A stretch of DNA of 42,494 nt from Polyangium sp. 6x1. Lineage in GTDB: Bacteria; Myxococcota_A; Polyangia; Polyangiales; Polyangiaceae. The notes below the pieces were generated by a model, which was not told where the DNA came from, ran no database searches, and saw only the letters and a program-made list of their open reading frames with translations. Position numbers and translations under genes: made by a program. Shown here piece after piece: positions 23,452-34,547 of this stretch. Every line of letters starts with the position of its first letter. Within the stretch, counting starts at the first letter, position 1. The stretch spans positions 1 to 42,494 of the forward strand of contig NZ_JARZHH010000086.1 of NCBI RefSeq assembly GCF_029946515.1, read 5' to 3'.

Positions 23452-23939
23452 AAGCCCCGCAGCTCGCCCCCGTCGCGCTCGTCGCCGCGGCCCTCGGCGC
23501 CACGGCCGCGCCGCTCGCCTGCACGAGGCACGCCGACATCCGCGACGAACGCGAATCGATCCTCGAGCGTCCCCCCGCGTTCGACGCCGGCGGCATCCCC
23601 GAGCTCGACAGCGGCCTCGGCAGCGACGCCCATCCGCTCTGCGCCGATCGCCCGACGGGCGAATGCGTCGGCTCGAACGATTTTCCGTGCGGGTTCGAGG
23701 ACTGGGCCATCGCGACGGCGAAGGCTTGCCAGGAGGCCTCGGGCTGCAAGACGAACGGCTGGCTGGAGGTGAAGATGGGCCCCGGCGGGTGCGTCGAGGC
23801 GATCGGGATGGAGGAGCCGAACGACGAGGTGGTCTCCTGCCTCGTCGCGGAGATGGGCGCCGTGAAGTGCCCGTGCGGCGAGGGGATCAGCAAGTATTAT
23901 TTCGGTTCGGGGAACGCGGGGCCGTGCGACGCGAAGTGA
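23448..23939 (+). CDS. Small Cys-rich lipoprotein of unknown function
   Basis: 163 residues from GTG, overlapping the previous stop (GTGA). Signal peptide with lipobox-like PLAC (Cys25). The mature part has about eight Cys (CADRPTGEC, PCGFEDW, ACQEASGCKTNGW, GGCVEA, SCLVAE, KCPCGEG, PCDAK), suggesting a disulfide-stabilised domain in the periplasm or on the surface. Last gene of the four-gene operon; 9 nt separate it from the convergent stop at 23949, with no obvious terminator hairpin. Function unknown. Confidence 0.8.
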   Translation: MKAPQLAPVALVAAALGATAAPLACTRHADIRDERESILERPPAFDAGGIPELDSGLGSDAHPLCADRPTGECVGSNDFPCGFEDWAIATAKACQEASGCKTNGWLEVKMGPGGCVEAIGMEEPNDEVVSCLVAEMGAVKCPCGEGISKYYFGSGNAGPCDAK

Positions 23940-23948
23940 GGCAGAGCG

Positions 23949-25496
23949 TCACTTCGGAATGACGCTTTCTCCCTGCTCGAAGTTGTTCATGATGGCCGCG
24001 ACGTCGCACGCCTTCAGGTACGTCGAGAGGACCTCCGCGCGCCGCGGCAAGAACACGTCCGTGAGCGCCTCCGAGAGCGTGCCATTCTCGTCGATGTGGA
24101 CCTCGCCGAGCGTGGACGGGAACGTGAGCCCGCAGCCGAGCGACCTGTCCGGGCCGAGGAAGCGCTGCGGCGCGTGGCAACCGGCGCACGTGAGCGAGGT
24201 CGCGCGGTGCAGGACGGCCTCGGGCGTGAGCGGATCGTCCGGGGGGCAATCCTGGCCGAGCTTGTAGAGGTCGAGCCCGAGCTGGATCTCGGACGCGAAA
24301 TCGGAGCCTTCGACGCCGAACGCGCGCGACGCATAATCGACGGACGCGTCCCCGGAGACGAGGCTCTCGCCCATGTTGAATTGCTTGCCGGTCCGCATGC
24401 GGACCTTGGGGAACTCCGTCTGCGCGAGATCCCAGAGGTTGTTGTTGACGAACTCGCTCCGGAAGCTCACGGCGGTCTCCGACGTGTTCGCGCGATCGAA
24501 GAGGTCCGGCAGCGGGTTGTTCTTGACCGTGACGGGCTGGAACGTGAGCTCGAGCTCCATCGACGCGAGCGGCGTGCGCTTCAGGTGATACTCGCGCATC
24601 TCCCAGGGCTCTTGCATCTGCTGGCTCACGCGCACCTGGCCGCGCGTGGCGCTGTAAGGATCTTCCTCGGTGGAGACGGCGCCATAATGGTCGGGGTGGA
24701 CGACCGGCAAAAAGCCCGGCAGTCCGTCGAAGAAGAGCTCTTCGAGCTTGGCCGCCACGACCTCGAGATCCGCCTCGTCTCCGAGGCTCGCCCACGTCTC
24801 GGCCACGGGGCGGCAGCCCCCGAGGACGTCCATGCCCGTCGGGTTCGGCAGCGCCGCCTCGAAGATCAAAAAGACGCGGTTCGCCGGGTCCGTGCGGCCC
24901 GAGGTCTTCGCATACACGATGCGGTGCTCGCCGCAGGTCGCTCCGGACTGTGGCGTGAGGTCGAAACGATTGACGATCGCCACAGGCACGAAGGAGTCGG
25001 GGTGGCCCGCCTCGAAGAGGCCCGCGCTCGACGCGAGCGCGCCCTCGGCCCGCGGACAGAAGAGGGCCGCGCCGTTCTTGAACGCGGCATTGTCGGGATC
25101 GTCGCAATGCGGGTTGTCCGAAAAAACCCCCTCCGCCGCGGGGTTCTGCGCGTCGAAGAGGCGGCGCACGAGGTCCGCGGGCGCGGTGTCCTCCCCGGCG
25201 ATCGTGACGAGCTGCGTGAGGACACGCTCGAGGCTGAAGCGCGCGAGCACGGCCGGATCCCGCACGACGAGCGCGCGGCTGTTCGCCGCGACGGAGATGT
25301 CCGGGTTGCACGTGGGGGGCTGTGGATATTCGACCGGCGGGACGTCCGGGAGGTCGGGGGGTGGCAGTTCGACCGGCGGTTCACCCGAGCTGCTCGGTAC
25401 GATCCCCCCTTCGGTCTGCATTCCACAACCCGCGAGGGCGAGGACCGCGACGGCCGCAAAGGGCCGGAAAATGAAGCGTGAATGCTCGTAAGCCAT
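23949..25496 (-). CDS. Lipoprotein with a single c-type heme motif
   Basis: 515 residues. ATG 25496 was chosen because it has GGAGGG at 4-5 nt and gives a clean lipobox (LAGC, Cys23). A Pro-rich linker (PPVELPPPDLPDVPP) follows. The large middle part is mixed alpha/beta with several Cys (CNPD, HCDDPD, LFCPRAEG, TCGEH, GGCRPV). A CXXCH motif (TCAGCHAPQRFLG) lies about 85 residues from the C-terminus, followed by a Cys (SLGCGLTF). One heme c is therefore likely, with Met or His elsewhere as second ligand. I do not recognise the family. Probably periplasmic or surface redox function. Monocistronic by position. Confidence 0.85.
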   Translation of the reverse strand: MAYEHSRFIFRPFAAVAVLALAGCGMQTEGGIVPSSSGEPPVELPPPDLPDVPPVEYPQPPTCNPDISVAANSRALVVRDPAVLARFSLERVLTQLVTIAGEDTAPADLVRRLFDAQNPAAEGVFSDNPHCDDPDNAAFKNGAALFCPRAEGALASSAGLFEAGHPDSFVPVAIVNRFDLTPQSGATCGEHRIVYAKTSGRTDPANRVFLIFEAALPNPTGMDVLGGCRPVAETWASLGDEADLEVVAAKLEELFFDGLPGFLPVVHPDHYGAVSTEEDPYSATRGQVRVSQQMQEPWEMREYHLKRTPLASMELELTFQPVTVKNNPLPDLFDRANTSETAVSFRSEFVNNNLWDLAQTEFPKVRMRTGKQFNMGESLVSGDASVDYASRAFGVEGSDFASEIQLGLDLYKLGQDCPPDDPLTPEAVLHRATSLTCAGCHAPQRFLGPDRSLGCGLTFPSTLGEVHIDENGTLSEALTDVFLPRRAEVLSTYLKACDVAAIMNNFEQGESVIPK

Positions 25497-25577
25497 GAGA
25501 CCCTCCAAACCTGGAGAAGGAACGAGGTGTCCTCCCAGGGTATCGGGCCCCACGTCGGGGTCAAGAGCGAGCGAACG

Positions 25578-26384
25578 TCAGGATTCGGCGGACGAGGCGG
25601 CGGTTTCGCCCCCGTTCTCCTTGGACGGAGCCTCGGGGACGCGGCCGCCAATGGAGACGAGCAGCTCGGCGACGGCCGCATGTGTGCGGTCGCGCAGGTC
25701 GACGACGCGCGCCGCCTCCTTGCCCGTGGTGAGGGGCTGGATCGGCTTGCCCACGCGCACGCGGACGAGGCGCATCGAGCCGTCGCCCGTGTCGATGGCG
25801 CCCTTTTGCATGAGGTTGCCCGCGCCCTCGAGCGCGACCGGGACGACGGGGACGCCGGCGCGGACGGCGGCGTAGAAGCCCCCCATCTTGAACTCCTTGA
25901 GGACGCCGTCCTCGCTGCGCGTGCCCTCGGGGAAGACGAGCAGGGGTTTTCCGCGCCCGAGGACCTCCTGGAAGCGCTTGATGACCTCGGCCGCGACCCG
26001 CGCCCCGCCCCCGCGCTCGACCGGGACGTGCCCGGCGAGCTTGAGGTGCCAGCCGAGGAAAGGAATGTTCATGAGCTCGCGCTTCGCGGCCCACTTGTAA
26101 TCCCCCGGGAGGACCGCGCCGAGGACGAGGATGTCGAGCAGGCTCTGGTGATTCGAGCAATAGACGTACGCGCCCTCGGTGGGCACGTTCTCGAGCCCCG
26201 TGGCGTCGACGTCGAGGTGCAGCCCCCGCGCGCTCGCCTTGCACCAGCGCTTCATTGCCCAGGTGCTGACGCCGTGATCCTTCGTGAGCGGGCCGAGCGT
26301 GAGCGAGATCGTCCCATACCCGACGGTGCGAGCCGTGAAAGGACCCCACTGACGCGCGGCGCGAATGACTTCTCGGAGCTGCAT
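25578..26384 (-). CDS. plsC: 1-acyl-sn-glycerol-3-phosphate acyltransferase
   Basis: 268 residues. It has the PlsC/LPLAT motifs in order: NHQSLLD (His79-Asp84, the HX4D catalytic motif), KRELMNIPFLGW (101-112), and FPEGTRS (151-157, glycerol-phosphate binding). VPVALEGAGNLM follows. It acylates lysophosphatidic acid to phosphatidic acid at the inner membrane, an early step of phospholipid synthesis. The N-terminal segment is weakly hydrophobic, as in many members, and the C-terminal tail is Ala/Ser-rich. ATG 26384 is used. It lies about 77 nt downstream of the lipoprotein gene on the same strand, possibly cotranscribed. The symbol is by family; other acyl-acceptor specificities are possible. 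Confidence 0.9.
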   Translation of the reverse strand: MQLREVIRAARQWGPFTARTVGYGTISLTLGPLTKDHGVSTWAMKRWCKASARGLHLDVDATGLENVPTEGAYVYCSNHQSLLDILVLGAVLPGDYKWAAKRELMNIPFLGWHLKLAGHVPVERGGGARVAAEVIKRFQEVLGRGKPLLVFPEGTRSEDGVLKEFKMGGFYAAVRAGVPVVPVALEGAGNLMQKGAIDTGDGSMRLVRVRVGKPIQPLTTGKEAARVVDLRDRTHAAVAELLVSIGGRVPEAPSKENGGETAASSAES

Positions 26385-26461
26385 GGATCTCGCTTCCTAA
26401 CACCACGCGGGAAGCAATTCCAGACCTGCAAACTGCGCAAAATGATACGCGGTATGGGACC

Positions 26462-27421
26462 TCAGAGAGGGTCCATGATGAGGCCATAACCGACGACTTC
26501 CGGCTTGCCCGCTCGCTCGAACTTCACGGTGAAGATGCCCGGCTCGTTCTCGCTCTGCATGACGGCGCGGCGCATGGTGCCCGCCCACTCGGCCCATACG
26601 ACGGCGCCCGGCTTGCCTTTCCATTTGATCGGGATCGGCTGCAAATCCGCTTCGTCCGCGATCAGCGCCGCGCCGCCGAATCCAAGGCAGAACCACCGCT
26701 TCACGCCGGCGGTCGACGCTCGGGGCTTCGGATCGCCTCCGGCGTCCTGCGCCCCGAACCCCCCCTCGAACGGCGAGACGAGCAGCACGTGCCGATACTC
26801 ACCCTCCTGCCGGTGCGCCGCATAGTTGCCAGGCTCGAGCCCGTTGACCTGCTTGACCCAGCGCACGCCCTTCAAGAGCCCCTCGGGCGCGCGCGCCTCC
26901 ATGTCCGTGTAGCGGACCGCGATCCGATCCTTGACGTACCGCCGCACGACGGCGTGCTTCATCACGCCATTCCACTCGGTCAGCACGACGTCGCCGAGCT
27001 TCGGCTTCACGTTGTCCGGAACCGGGATCACGTAGCCCGGGTGGACCTTGTACGACGGGCCGCCGGATTGTCCCTCGATGACCAGGTCGTCGCCGTCGAA
27101 GCCGATCGCGGTCGCCGCGTAGAGGACGAGCGTCGAGCCGATGCGCGCGTTCGTCAGCATGGGCTCGGAGAACGTGAAGACGCGGCGCCCGGGGTCGAGC
27201 TTGATCTTGCGCGGCGGCAGGCCGAGTGGGTTCGGCTGGGGCGACTTCGGCTGCGGGGGCTGCGTGGGGCTCGGCGCGATGAACGAGCCGAGCGGCGGAG
27301 CACCAGGCGATCCACTCGCGGGAGGCGCGGCCTCGGTGGTCGTCGACGACCCGCTGCTGCACGCGGCAAGCAGGGCCGCTGCCAGGAGGCCGCGGGCCAG
27401 AGGTCGTTGGAGGCCGAACAT
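26462..27421 (-). CDS. Lipoprotein with duplicated beta (Tudor/KOW-like) modules
   Basis: 319 residues from ATG 27421, with lipobox LAAC (Cys18) and a Ser/Pro/Gln-rich linker (PPQPKSPQP). Two similar modules are visible: GDVVLTEWNGVMKHAVVRRY near residues 140-160 and GAVVWAEWAGTMRRAV near 280-295. Each has a VxWxEWxGxMxxAV core followed by a strand ending in V-[RK]-[FY]. The pattern is like Tudor/KOW small barrels. Between them, residues 221-236 (GFGAQDAGGDPKPRAS) are encoded by a copy of the 46-bp palindromic element. It lies about 100 nt downstream of dnaE2 on the same strand. Function unknown. An open extension to 27490 lacks a signal peptide at its N-terminus and is less likely. Confidence 0.82.
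   Translation of the reverse strand: MFGLQRPLARGLLAAALLAACSSGSSTTTEAAPPASGSPGAPPLGSFIAPSPTQPPQPKSPQPNPLGLPPRKIKLDPGRRVFTFSEPMLTNARIGSTLVLYAATAIGFDGDDLVIEGQSGGPSYKVHPGYVIPVPDNVKPKLGDVVLTEWNGVMKHAVVRRYVKDRIAVRYTDMEARAPEGLLKGVRWVKQVNGLEPGNYAAHRQEGEYRHVLLVSPFEGGFGAQDAGGDPKPRASTAGVKRWFCLGFGGAALIADEADLQPIPIKWKGKPGAVVWAEWAGTMRRAVMQSENEPGIFTVKFERAGKPEVVGYGLIMDPL
26716..26761 (-). repeat. 46-bp palindromic element, copy 1 (inside the lipoprotein gene)
   Basis: Inverted arms TCGGGGC (26720-26726) and GCCCCGA (26751-26757), 31 bp from arm start to arm start, as in all four copies. It differs from copy 3 at 5 of 46 positions. The inner hairpin is CGCC-GGA-GGCG. It is read in frame as part of the lipoprotein (GFGAQDAGGDPKPRAS). 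Confidence 0.85.
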
Positions 27422-27524
27422 CAGCCGCGATCTTTGCCGTGTCGCGGCCGGTCTGGCGAGCAAAAAGCGACCGAAGGTCGCTTGAACCATTCGTTATGGG
27501 CTCAAACGATTCTGCGCACGCGCC

Positions 27525-30751
<3,227 letters not shown>

Positions 30752-30755
<4 letters not shown>

Positions 30756-32554
30756 TCGCACCAGCCCTGGAGGTACCCTTCCCCGGTCGTCCGGTCCACG
30801 AAGACCCACGCGAGGCCGGCCGCCCGCGACGCCCCCTCGGCCTTCGATCCCGAAGGGACCTTCGCGCTCGTGGCGCCCGGGACGAGCCAGGCGACCCCGT
30901 AATCCCGCGACGCGGCCGAGCTCGTCCACCACTCGACGCCGTCGAGCCGCATGACGAACCGCAAGGACTCGATGGCGTAGAGACGGTTGTCGATGGCGAC
31001 GACCGCGCCCTTCGTGATGCGGCCGATCGGGACCGGGGTCGCGAAGAGCCGCGTGGGCAGGGGGACGTCGCGATCCTCGGCGGATTCGAGGTCCGCAGCC
31101 CCGGCGGGCGCGCGTTTCTGGTCGAGATCACGGACGGGGACGAGCTTCGAGCGCGCCTCGGGCTTGTGGGCGTGCATCGCTTCGAGCACGCCTACGCGAT
31201 CCTGGCCGATCTCGGCCGAGAGCTCGGCGAGCAGGGCGGGCAGGGCGTCGGGACGAACGGCCTTGTCGCGCGAGAGGTCGATCTGGACGCGCCGCGCCTC
31301 GACGATCTGCGAGACCTCGAGGTGAACGCCGACGGCCGGCGCGAAGAGCTCGGCGCGCTCGAGCTTGGCCCGCAGCGCGCGGTGGAGGTCGCCCGCGTCG
31401 GAGAGCGGCGAGGGCAGGTCGATCGAGAGCGAGAGGACGGGCTCGCGGGAAGGATCCCGCAGGTTCGCGATGGATCGGTCGAGCGGGATCGTGATCACGA
31501 GCGAGAGGCAAGCTTCTCCGCGGGCGCCGAGGCGGGCGGCGAAGCGCGAGGTCATGCCGCGGAGGACGAAGAGGATGGGCTCGACGCTTGCGATCGGGTC
31601 GTCAAAACTCGTCTCCTCGACGATCGTGCGCGGGGGCGCGTACGGGACGAGCGGGAGAGCGTCGTGGCCGGAGGCGAGATCGAGCACCTCGGCGGCGCGC
31701 AGGCCGAGCCTCGGCGTGAGCTCGCTGCGCGGGAGTTTTACCAGGGCCTCGACCGTGAAGATGCCGAGCCGGGCGAAGAAGGCTGCCGTGTCGGCATCGA
31801 GCGGCAGCGCCGTGAGCGGCAGCGGGCCGAGGACACGCGCGCCGGGCTTGGCGACGACCGTCGGGTGCGGGGTTTTTCGCACCAAGAGGGCCGATCCGCT
31901 GGAAAGAACCGGACTCGCGGCGAACCGGGCGAGCGCGCGGGCGATGCGCGGGCCGTCGGCGATCGCGGCCTGAACCTTGTGGCCGAGCGCGTGGATGCGC
32001 TCGCAAAGCTCGTCGAGCAGGGCCTCCTCGCCGCCCACGAGGTGCGCGGCGCCCGTGATGTCGAGGAAGACCGTGTCGAAGGGCGCGTCGCCCGCGGGGC
32101 CGCGGCGTTTGTCTTCGTCGGGGTTCGGGGCGTAGGGCGCCGAAGGCGACCCGGAGCCCCGAGCGTTGAAGGCGTGCTCGGGAGCGAGGCGGATCGCAGC
32201 CGTCGTGCCGAGCCCCGTTTCATGCGCGGGGTCCCCGCCCAGGCAAACCTCGGCCACGCGGCCGAGCGCCGCGTCGACCTCGGCGAACGAGACGTTCTGG
32301 ATCGTGAGCTCGGCGAGCGTCGCTTGCGCCTCGGCCACGCGCTGGCCGGGGCGGATCCCGTACCGCCAGGCGGCCTCGTCGACGAGGTCGAGCGTGGCCG
32401 TGGCTCGATCTTGCGCCTCCCCTCCCCCGTCCGGTTTGGCCCGGGAGAACAGCACGGCGAGCGGGCCGCCTTCGTGGCCCTCCTCGTGGGCGCGTTGCCG
32501 CACGAGCTCGCAGCCGAGCTGGGGCAAGACCACCGCCACGATTCGCCGGCCCAT
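30752..32554 (-). CDS. imuB: ImuB, catalytically inactive Y-family polymerase homologue
   Basis: 600 residues. Y-family architecture with ImuB traits. The N-terminus (RRIVAVVLPQLGCELV) lacks the catalytic Asp of motif I, and the second acidic motif is replaced by FLDITGAAHLVGGEEALLD. It keeps the thumb helix-hairpin region (LGIFTVEALVKLPRSELTPRLG) and a C-terminal region ending in WVFVDRTTGEGYLQGW. ImuB acts as a hub linking DnaE2 to the beta clamp and ImuA. Residues about 130-145 (ARGSGSPSAPYAPNP) come from a 46-bp palindromic element placed just before the conserved FLDITG strand. Start: ATG 32554 with GAGGAT upstream; GTG 32557 is adjacent. The gene begins about 20 nt after imuA and its stop overlaps the dnaE2 start. 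Confidence 0.93.
32121..32166 (+). repeat. 46-bp palindromic element, copy 3 (inside imuB)
   Basis: Arms TCGGGGC (32125-32131) and GCCCCGA (32156-32162); inner hairpin CGCC-GAA-GGCG (32138-32148). It is in opposite orientation to copies 1 and 2 relative to the gene, so imuB reads the other strand of the element (ARGSGSPSAPYAPNP). Confidence 0.87.
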
Positions 32555-32575
32555 CACGGGATCCTCATGCGCTCT

Positions 32576-33355
32576 TCATGCACTTTTTCCAAGCTCGATC
32601 GACTGCGCGCCCGTCACGCGGCCGCGCCGGTCCTTGGCGACCCGCAGGCCGAGCCGATCCTCGCCGAGGCGCTCGAGCTCGATGCGCATCGCCGCCGGCA
32701 GCGGCATCGCGCGGGAGGCGGCCGCGTCCGTGAGCAAGAGGACGGTCGTGTCGCTGCCCTCGATGGCGAGGGCGAGGCGGCGAACGATCGTGACCCACCG
32801 GTCGAGCCTGGCCTCGCCACGGCAGCCGGGCACGCCGGCCGTGTCGACCACGACCACGGAGAAGGCGTGGCAGCCGGCGACGCGGACGGCGACGCGGGCG
32901 AGGTCGTCGAGGTCCGGCCGGACGACGAGCAGCCTCTCGAGATCGACGCCGGCGCGGGCGACGGCGGGCGCGAAGAGGGAGCCGGGGTTTGGAGCGGAGG
33001 GCGCCGAAGGCGATCCGGAGCCCCGAGCGTGGACCGGGTCGAGCCAGGCGCACCACGCGCCGCGCGTGTCGCTCTCGCCGCGGAGGCGGGCCTCGGCTTG
33101 CGCGGAGGCGCAGAGGGACAAGGCGAGCGTCGTCGAGCGGGCGAGGCCCTGGGGCGCCGTCAGCTCGACCACGGCACCTCGTGGCAGGCCTCCCTCGGGC
33201 AAGGACGCGTCGACGGCGCCAAGGCCCAAGGGCAGGGCCTTGGCGCGGCCGGAGAGGCCTTCGATCGCAGGGCGGACGAGGGCGCTCTGGAAGAGCTCCT
33301 TGTGGCGGGCGTCGGCGTCCGTGGCGAGGACCGTGGCAGCGGCGGCGCGGTGCAT
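32576..33355 (-). CDS. imuA: ImuA, RecA/SulA-like mutasome protein
   Basis: 259 residues from ATG 33355 (GGTAGGG upstream); an open extension to 33427 would run through a palindromic promoter region and is less likely. The RecA-like fold is seen in LGLGAVDASLPEGGLPRGAVVELTAP, where a degenerate P-loop would lie. LERLLVVRPDLDDLARV, FSVVVVDTAG and TTVLLLTDAAAS follow, and the tail has DRLGLRVAKDRRGRVTG. These are characteristic of ImuA/SulA-like proteins encoded upstream of imuB and dnaE2. Residues about 109-124 (ARGSGSPSAPSAPNPG) come from a 46-bp palindromic element inserted between WLDP and SLFAPAVA, which are close together in ordinary relatives. First gene of the imuA-imuB-dnaE2 operon, expected to be DNA-damage inducible. 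Confidence 0.9.
   Translation of the reverse strand: MHRAAAATVLATDADARHKELFQSALVRPAIEGLSGRAKALPLGLGAVDASLPEGGLPRGAVVELTAPQGLARSTTLALSLCASAQAEARLRGESDTRGAWCAWLDPVHARGSGSPSAPSAPNPGSLFAPAVARAGVDLERLLVVRPDLDDLARVAVRVAGCHAFSVVVVDTAGVPGCRGEARLDRWVTIVRRLALAIEGSDTTVLLLTDAAASRAMPLPAAMRIELERLGEDRLGLRVAKDRRGRVTGAQSIELGKSA
32985..33030 (+). repeat. 46-bp palindromic element, copy 4 (inside imuA)
   Basis: Aligned to copy 3 with 4 differences in 46. The left arm is TTGGAGC (32989-32995) against GCCCCGA (33020-33026), so one G-T wobble and one mismatch; the inner hairpin CGCC-GAA-GGCG is intact. Same orientation as copy 3; read in imuA as ARGSGSPSAPSAPNP. Confidence 0.87.
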
Positions 33356-33356
33356 A

Positions 33357-33382
33357 CTGAACACCCTACCAGGTACCTGAAC
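33357..33382 (-). promoter_or_regulatory. Two GTTCAG sites and a CAGGTACCTG palindrome upstream of imuA
   Basis: On the minus strand GTTCAG occurs twice, 20 bp apart (33357-33362 and 33377-33382). Between them is the perfect 10-bp palindrome CAGGTACCTG (33370-33379). GTTCAG is the conserved right half of the Myxococcus xanthus LexA motif as I remember it; the left halves match poorly here. Mutasome operons are usually under LexA-type or other DNA-damage control, so this is a candidate operator. Confidence 0.35.
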
Positions 33383-33420
33383 GCCGGCCAAGAAAGATGA
33401 CACGAACCGAGCGCCCGTGA

Positions 33421-33437
33421 CGGACATACTCTGTCCG
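33421..33437. promoter_or_regulatory. Perfect 6-bp inverted repeat, candidate operator
   Basis: CGGACA-TACTC-TGTCCG is a perfect inverted repeat with a 5-bp spacer, in the divergent interval between imuA and the SUKH-like gene. Its form fits a dimeric regulator binding site. It could serve either gene; no regulator is encoded adjacently. Confidence 0.35.
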
Positions 33438-33639
33438 CTCAGCGATGAACTTGTCCGGTGAAGACCGAAACGGGCGGCCGGCGCCCTGGTTCGTGTTCTG
33501 GACGACGGATCAACCGAGGACCACTGAACAGACCGGGCGAGGGAGGGCGACAGATGGAGGGGCGCTCCGTCACGTTTTCGCGGAGGGGCCCGCTCGCTGC
33601 GGTACGCTCGCGCCGCGTCGGGGGGATGAGGAAGCAGCC

Positions 33640-34281
33640 ATGCAGGAGGAGACCTTGCGAGACGTTTTCACGGCCTTGATCGAAGAGCTCCGCAACGCCC
33701 CCGAGATCGTCCTCCTGGGCGCCGAGCTCGGGCCACCGGCTGCGGCCGAAGCGCTCGCGCGCCTCGAGACCTGGTTCGGCGGCCGTGTGCCCGACGACGT
33801 GCGCGCGTTTTACGCGGAGGTGGGCGCCGTGCAGATCCGATGGATGGCGGCGAAGAGCCCGCGCTACGTCGGTCGCGAGGACGAATACCCGCGCGGCGCG
33901 GTCCCGTGGACGTACGCCCTGTTCGACACGCTCGAAAACAAGAAGGAGGACGGCGTGCTCGTCCTGCCGCCTCTGGACGTGGTCATCGAGCGTTCGTGGG
34001 AAAACCTCATGGACGATGTCGATATCTGGATCGACGGCGAGATCGACGAAGGACCGCAGATCGAACCGGGCGACTTCGACCGCTCGGTGCGCATTTTCGA
34101 CTTCTCGTCGTTCTACGACTGGCCGGGCTTCTTCCGAGCGACCGGCCGTGTCGGTGTGGGCACCGACCACGGCATCGACTGGTCCGGAGAGCGCCACACG
34201 TTTCGCGAGCACCTCGACGATGCCCTCGACGAGATGCGAGGGCGCATCGAAGCCGCGCGCCGCGGAGACACGAGCTTCTGA
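33640..34281 (+). CDS. SUKH (SMI1/KNR4)-like domain protein
   Basis: 213 residues. ATG 33640 was chosen because GAGGAAG lies 7 nt upstream; the frame is open to 33445 but that part has no coding character. Residues about 35-70 (LETWFGGRVPDDVRAFYAEVG) match the start of SUKH domains (LPxDxxxFYxxxxG). Further Trp- and acid-rich segments follow (MAAKSPRYVG, FDFSSFYDWPGF). SUKH proteins include many immunity proteins against polymorphic toxins, and also non-immunity members. No toxin gene is adjacent in this window, so the role is open. Cytosolic. The 266 nt downstream hold a hexanucleotide microsatellite. Confidence 0.7.
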   Translation: MQEETLRDVFTALIEELRNAPEIVLLGAELGPPAAAEALARLETWFGGRVPDDVRAFYAEVGAVQIRWMAAKSPRYVGREDEYPRGAVPWTYALFDTLENKKEDGVLVLPPLDVVIERSWENLMDDVDIWIDGEIDEGPQIEPGDFDRSVRIFDFSSFYDWPGFFRATGRVGVGTDHGIDWSGERHTFREHLDDALDEMRGRIEAARRGDTSF

Positions 34282-34354
34282 CGGCGCGTCCGGGACAAAT
34301 GGGACCTCGCGCTCCGTCGGTTCAGCAGCGCGTCCGTGCCCCGCGACCCGCGTT

Positions 34355-34438
34355 CGCTTCCGCTTCCGCTTCCGCTCCCGCTCCCGCTCCCGCTCCCGCT
34401 TCCGCTTCCGCTCCCGCTCCCGCTCCCGCTCCCGCTCT
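34355..34438 (+). repeat. Hexanucleotide microsatellite (CGCTTC/CGCTCC)n
   Basis: About 14 hexamer units mixing GCTTCC and GCTCCC, between the SUKH-like gene and the SUI1-YwbE gene. Flanks differ from those of the arrays at 37621 and 42284. Opposite-strand frames across it (Ser-Gly or Lys-Arg repeats) are artefacts of the repeat. Confidence 0.92.
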
Positions 34439-34547
34439 CCCCGTCTGCAGGATCGGAATGCCACCCATTGGGGGCGCCGGTCCACCGGTTGTGGGAACGC
34501 ATGGAACTTATCGCCCCGTACGGTGCCCTCGTGGCAGACTGGGGGCA

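Noticed and set aside
33356-33427. N-terminal extension of ImuA to 33427
   Set aside because: It runs through the palindromic promoter region and aligns with nothing known in ImuA; ATG 33355 fits family length.
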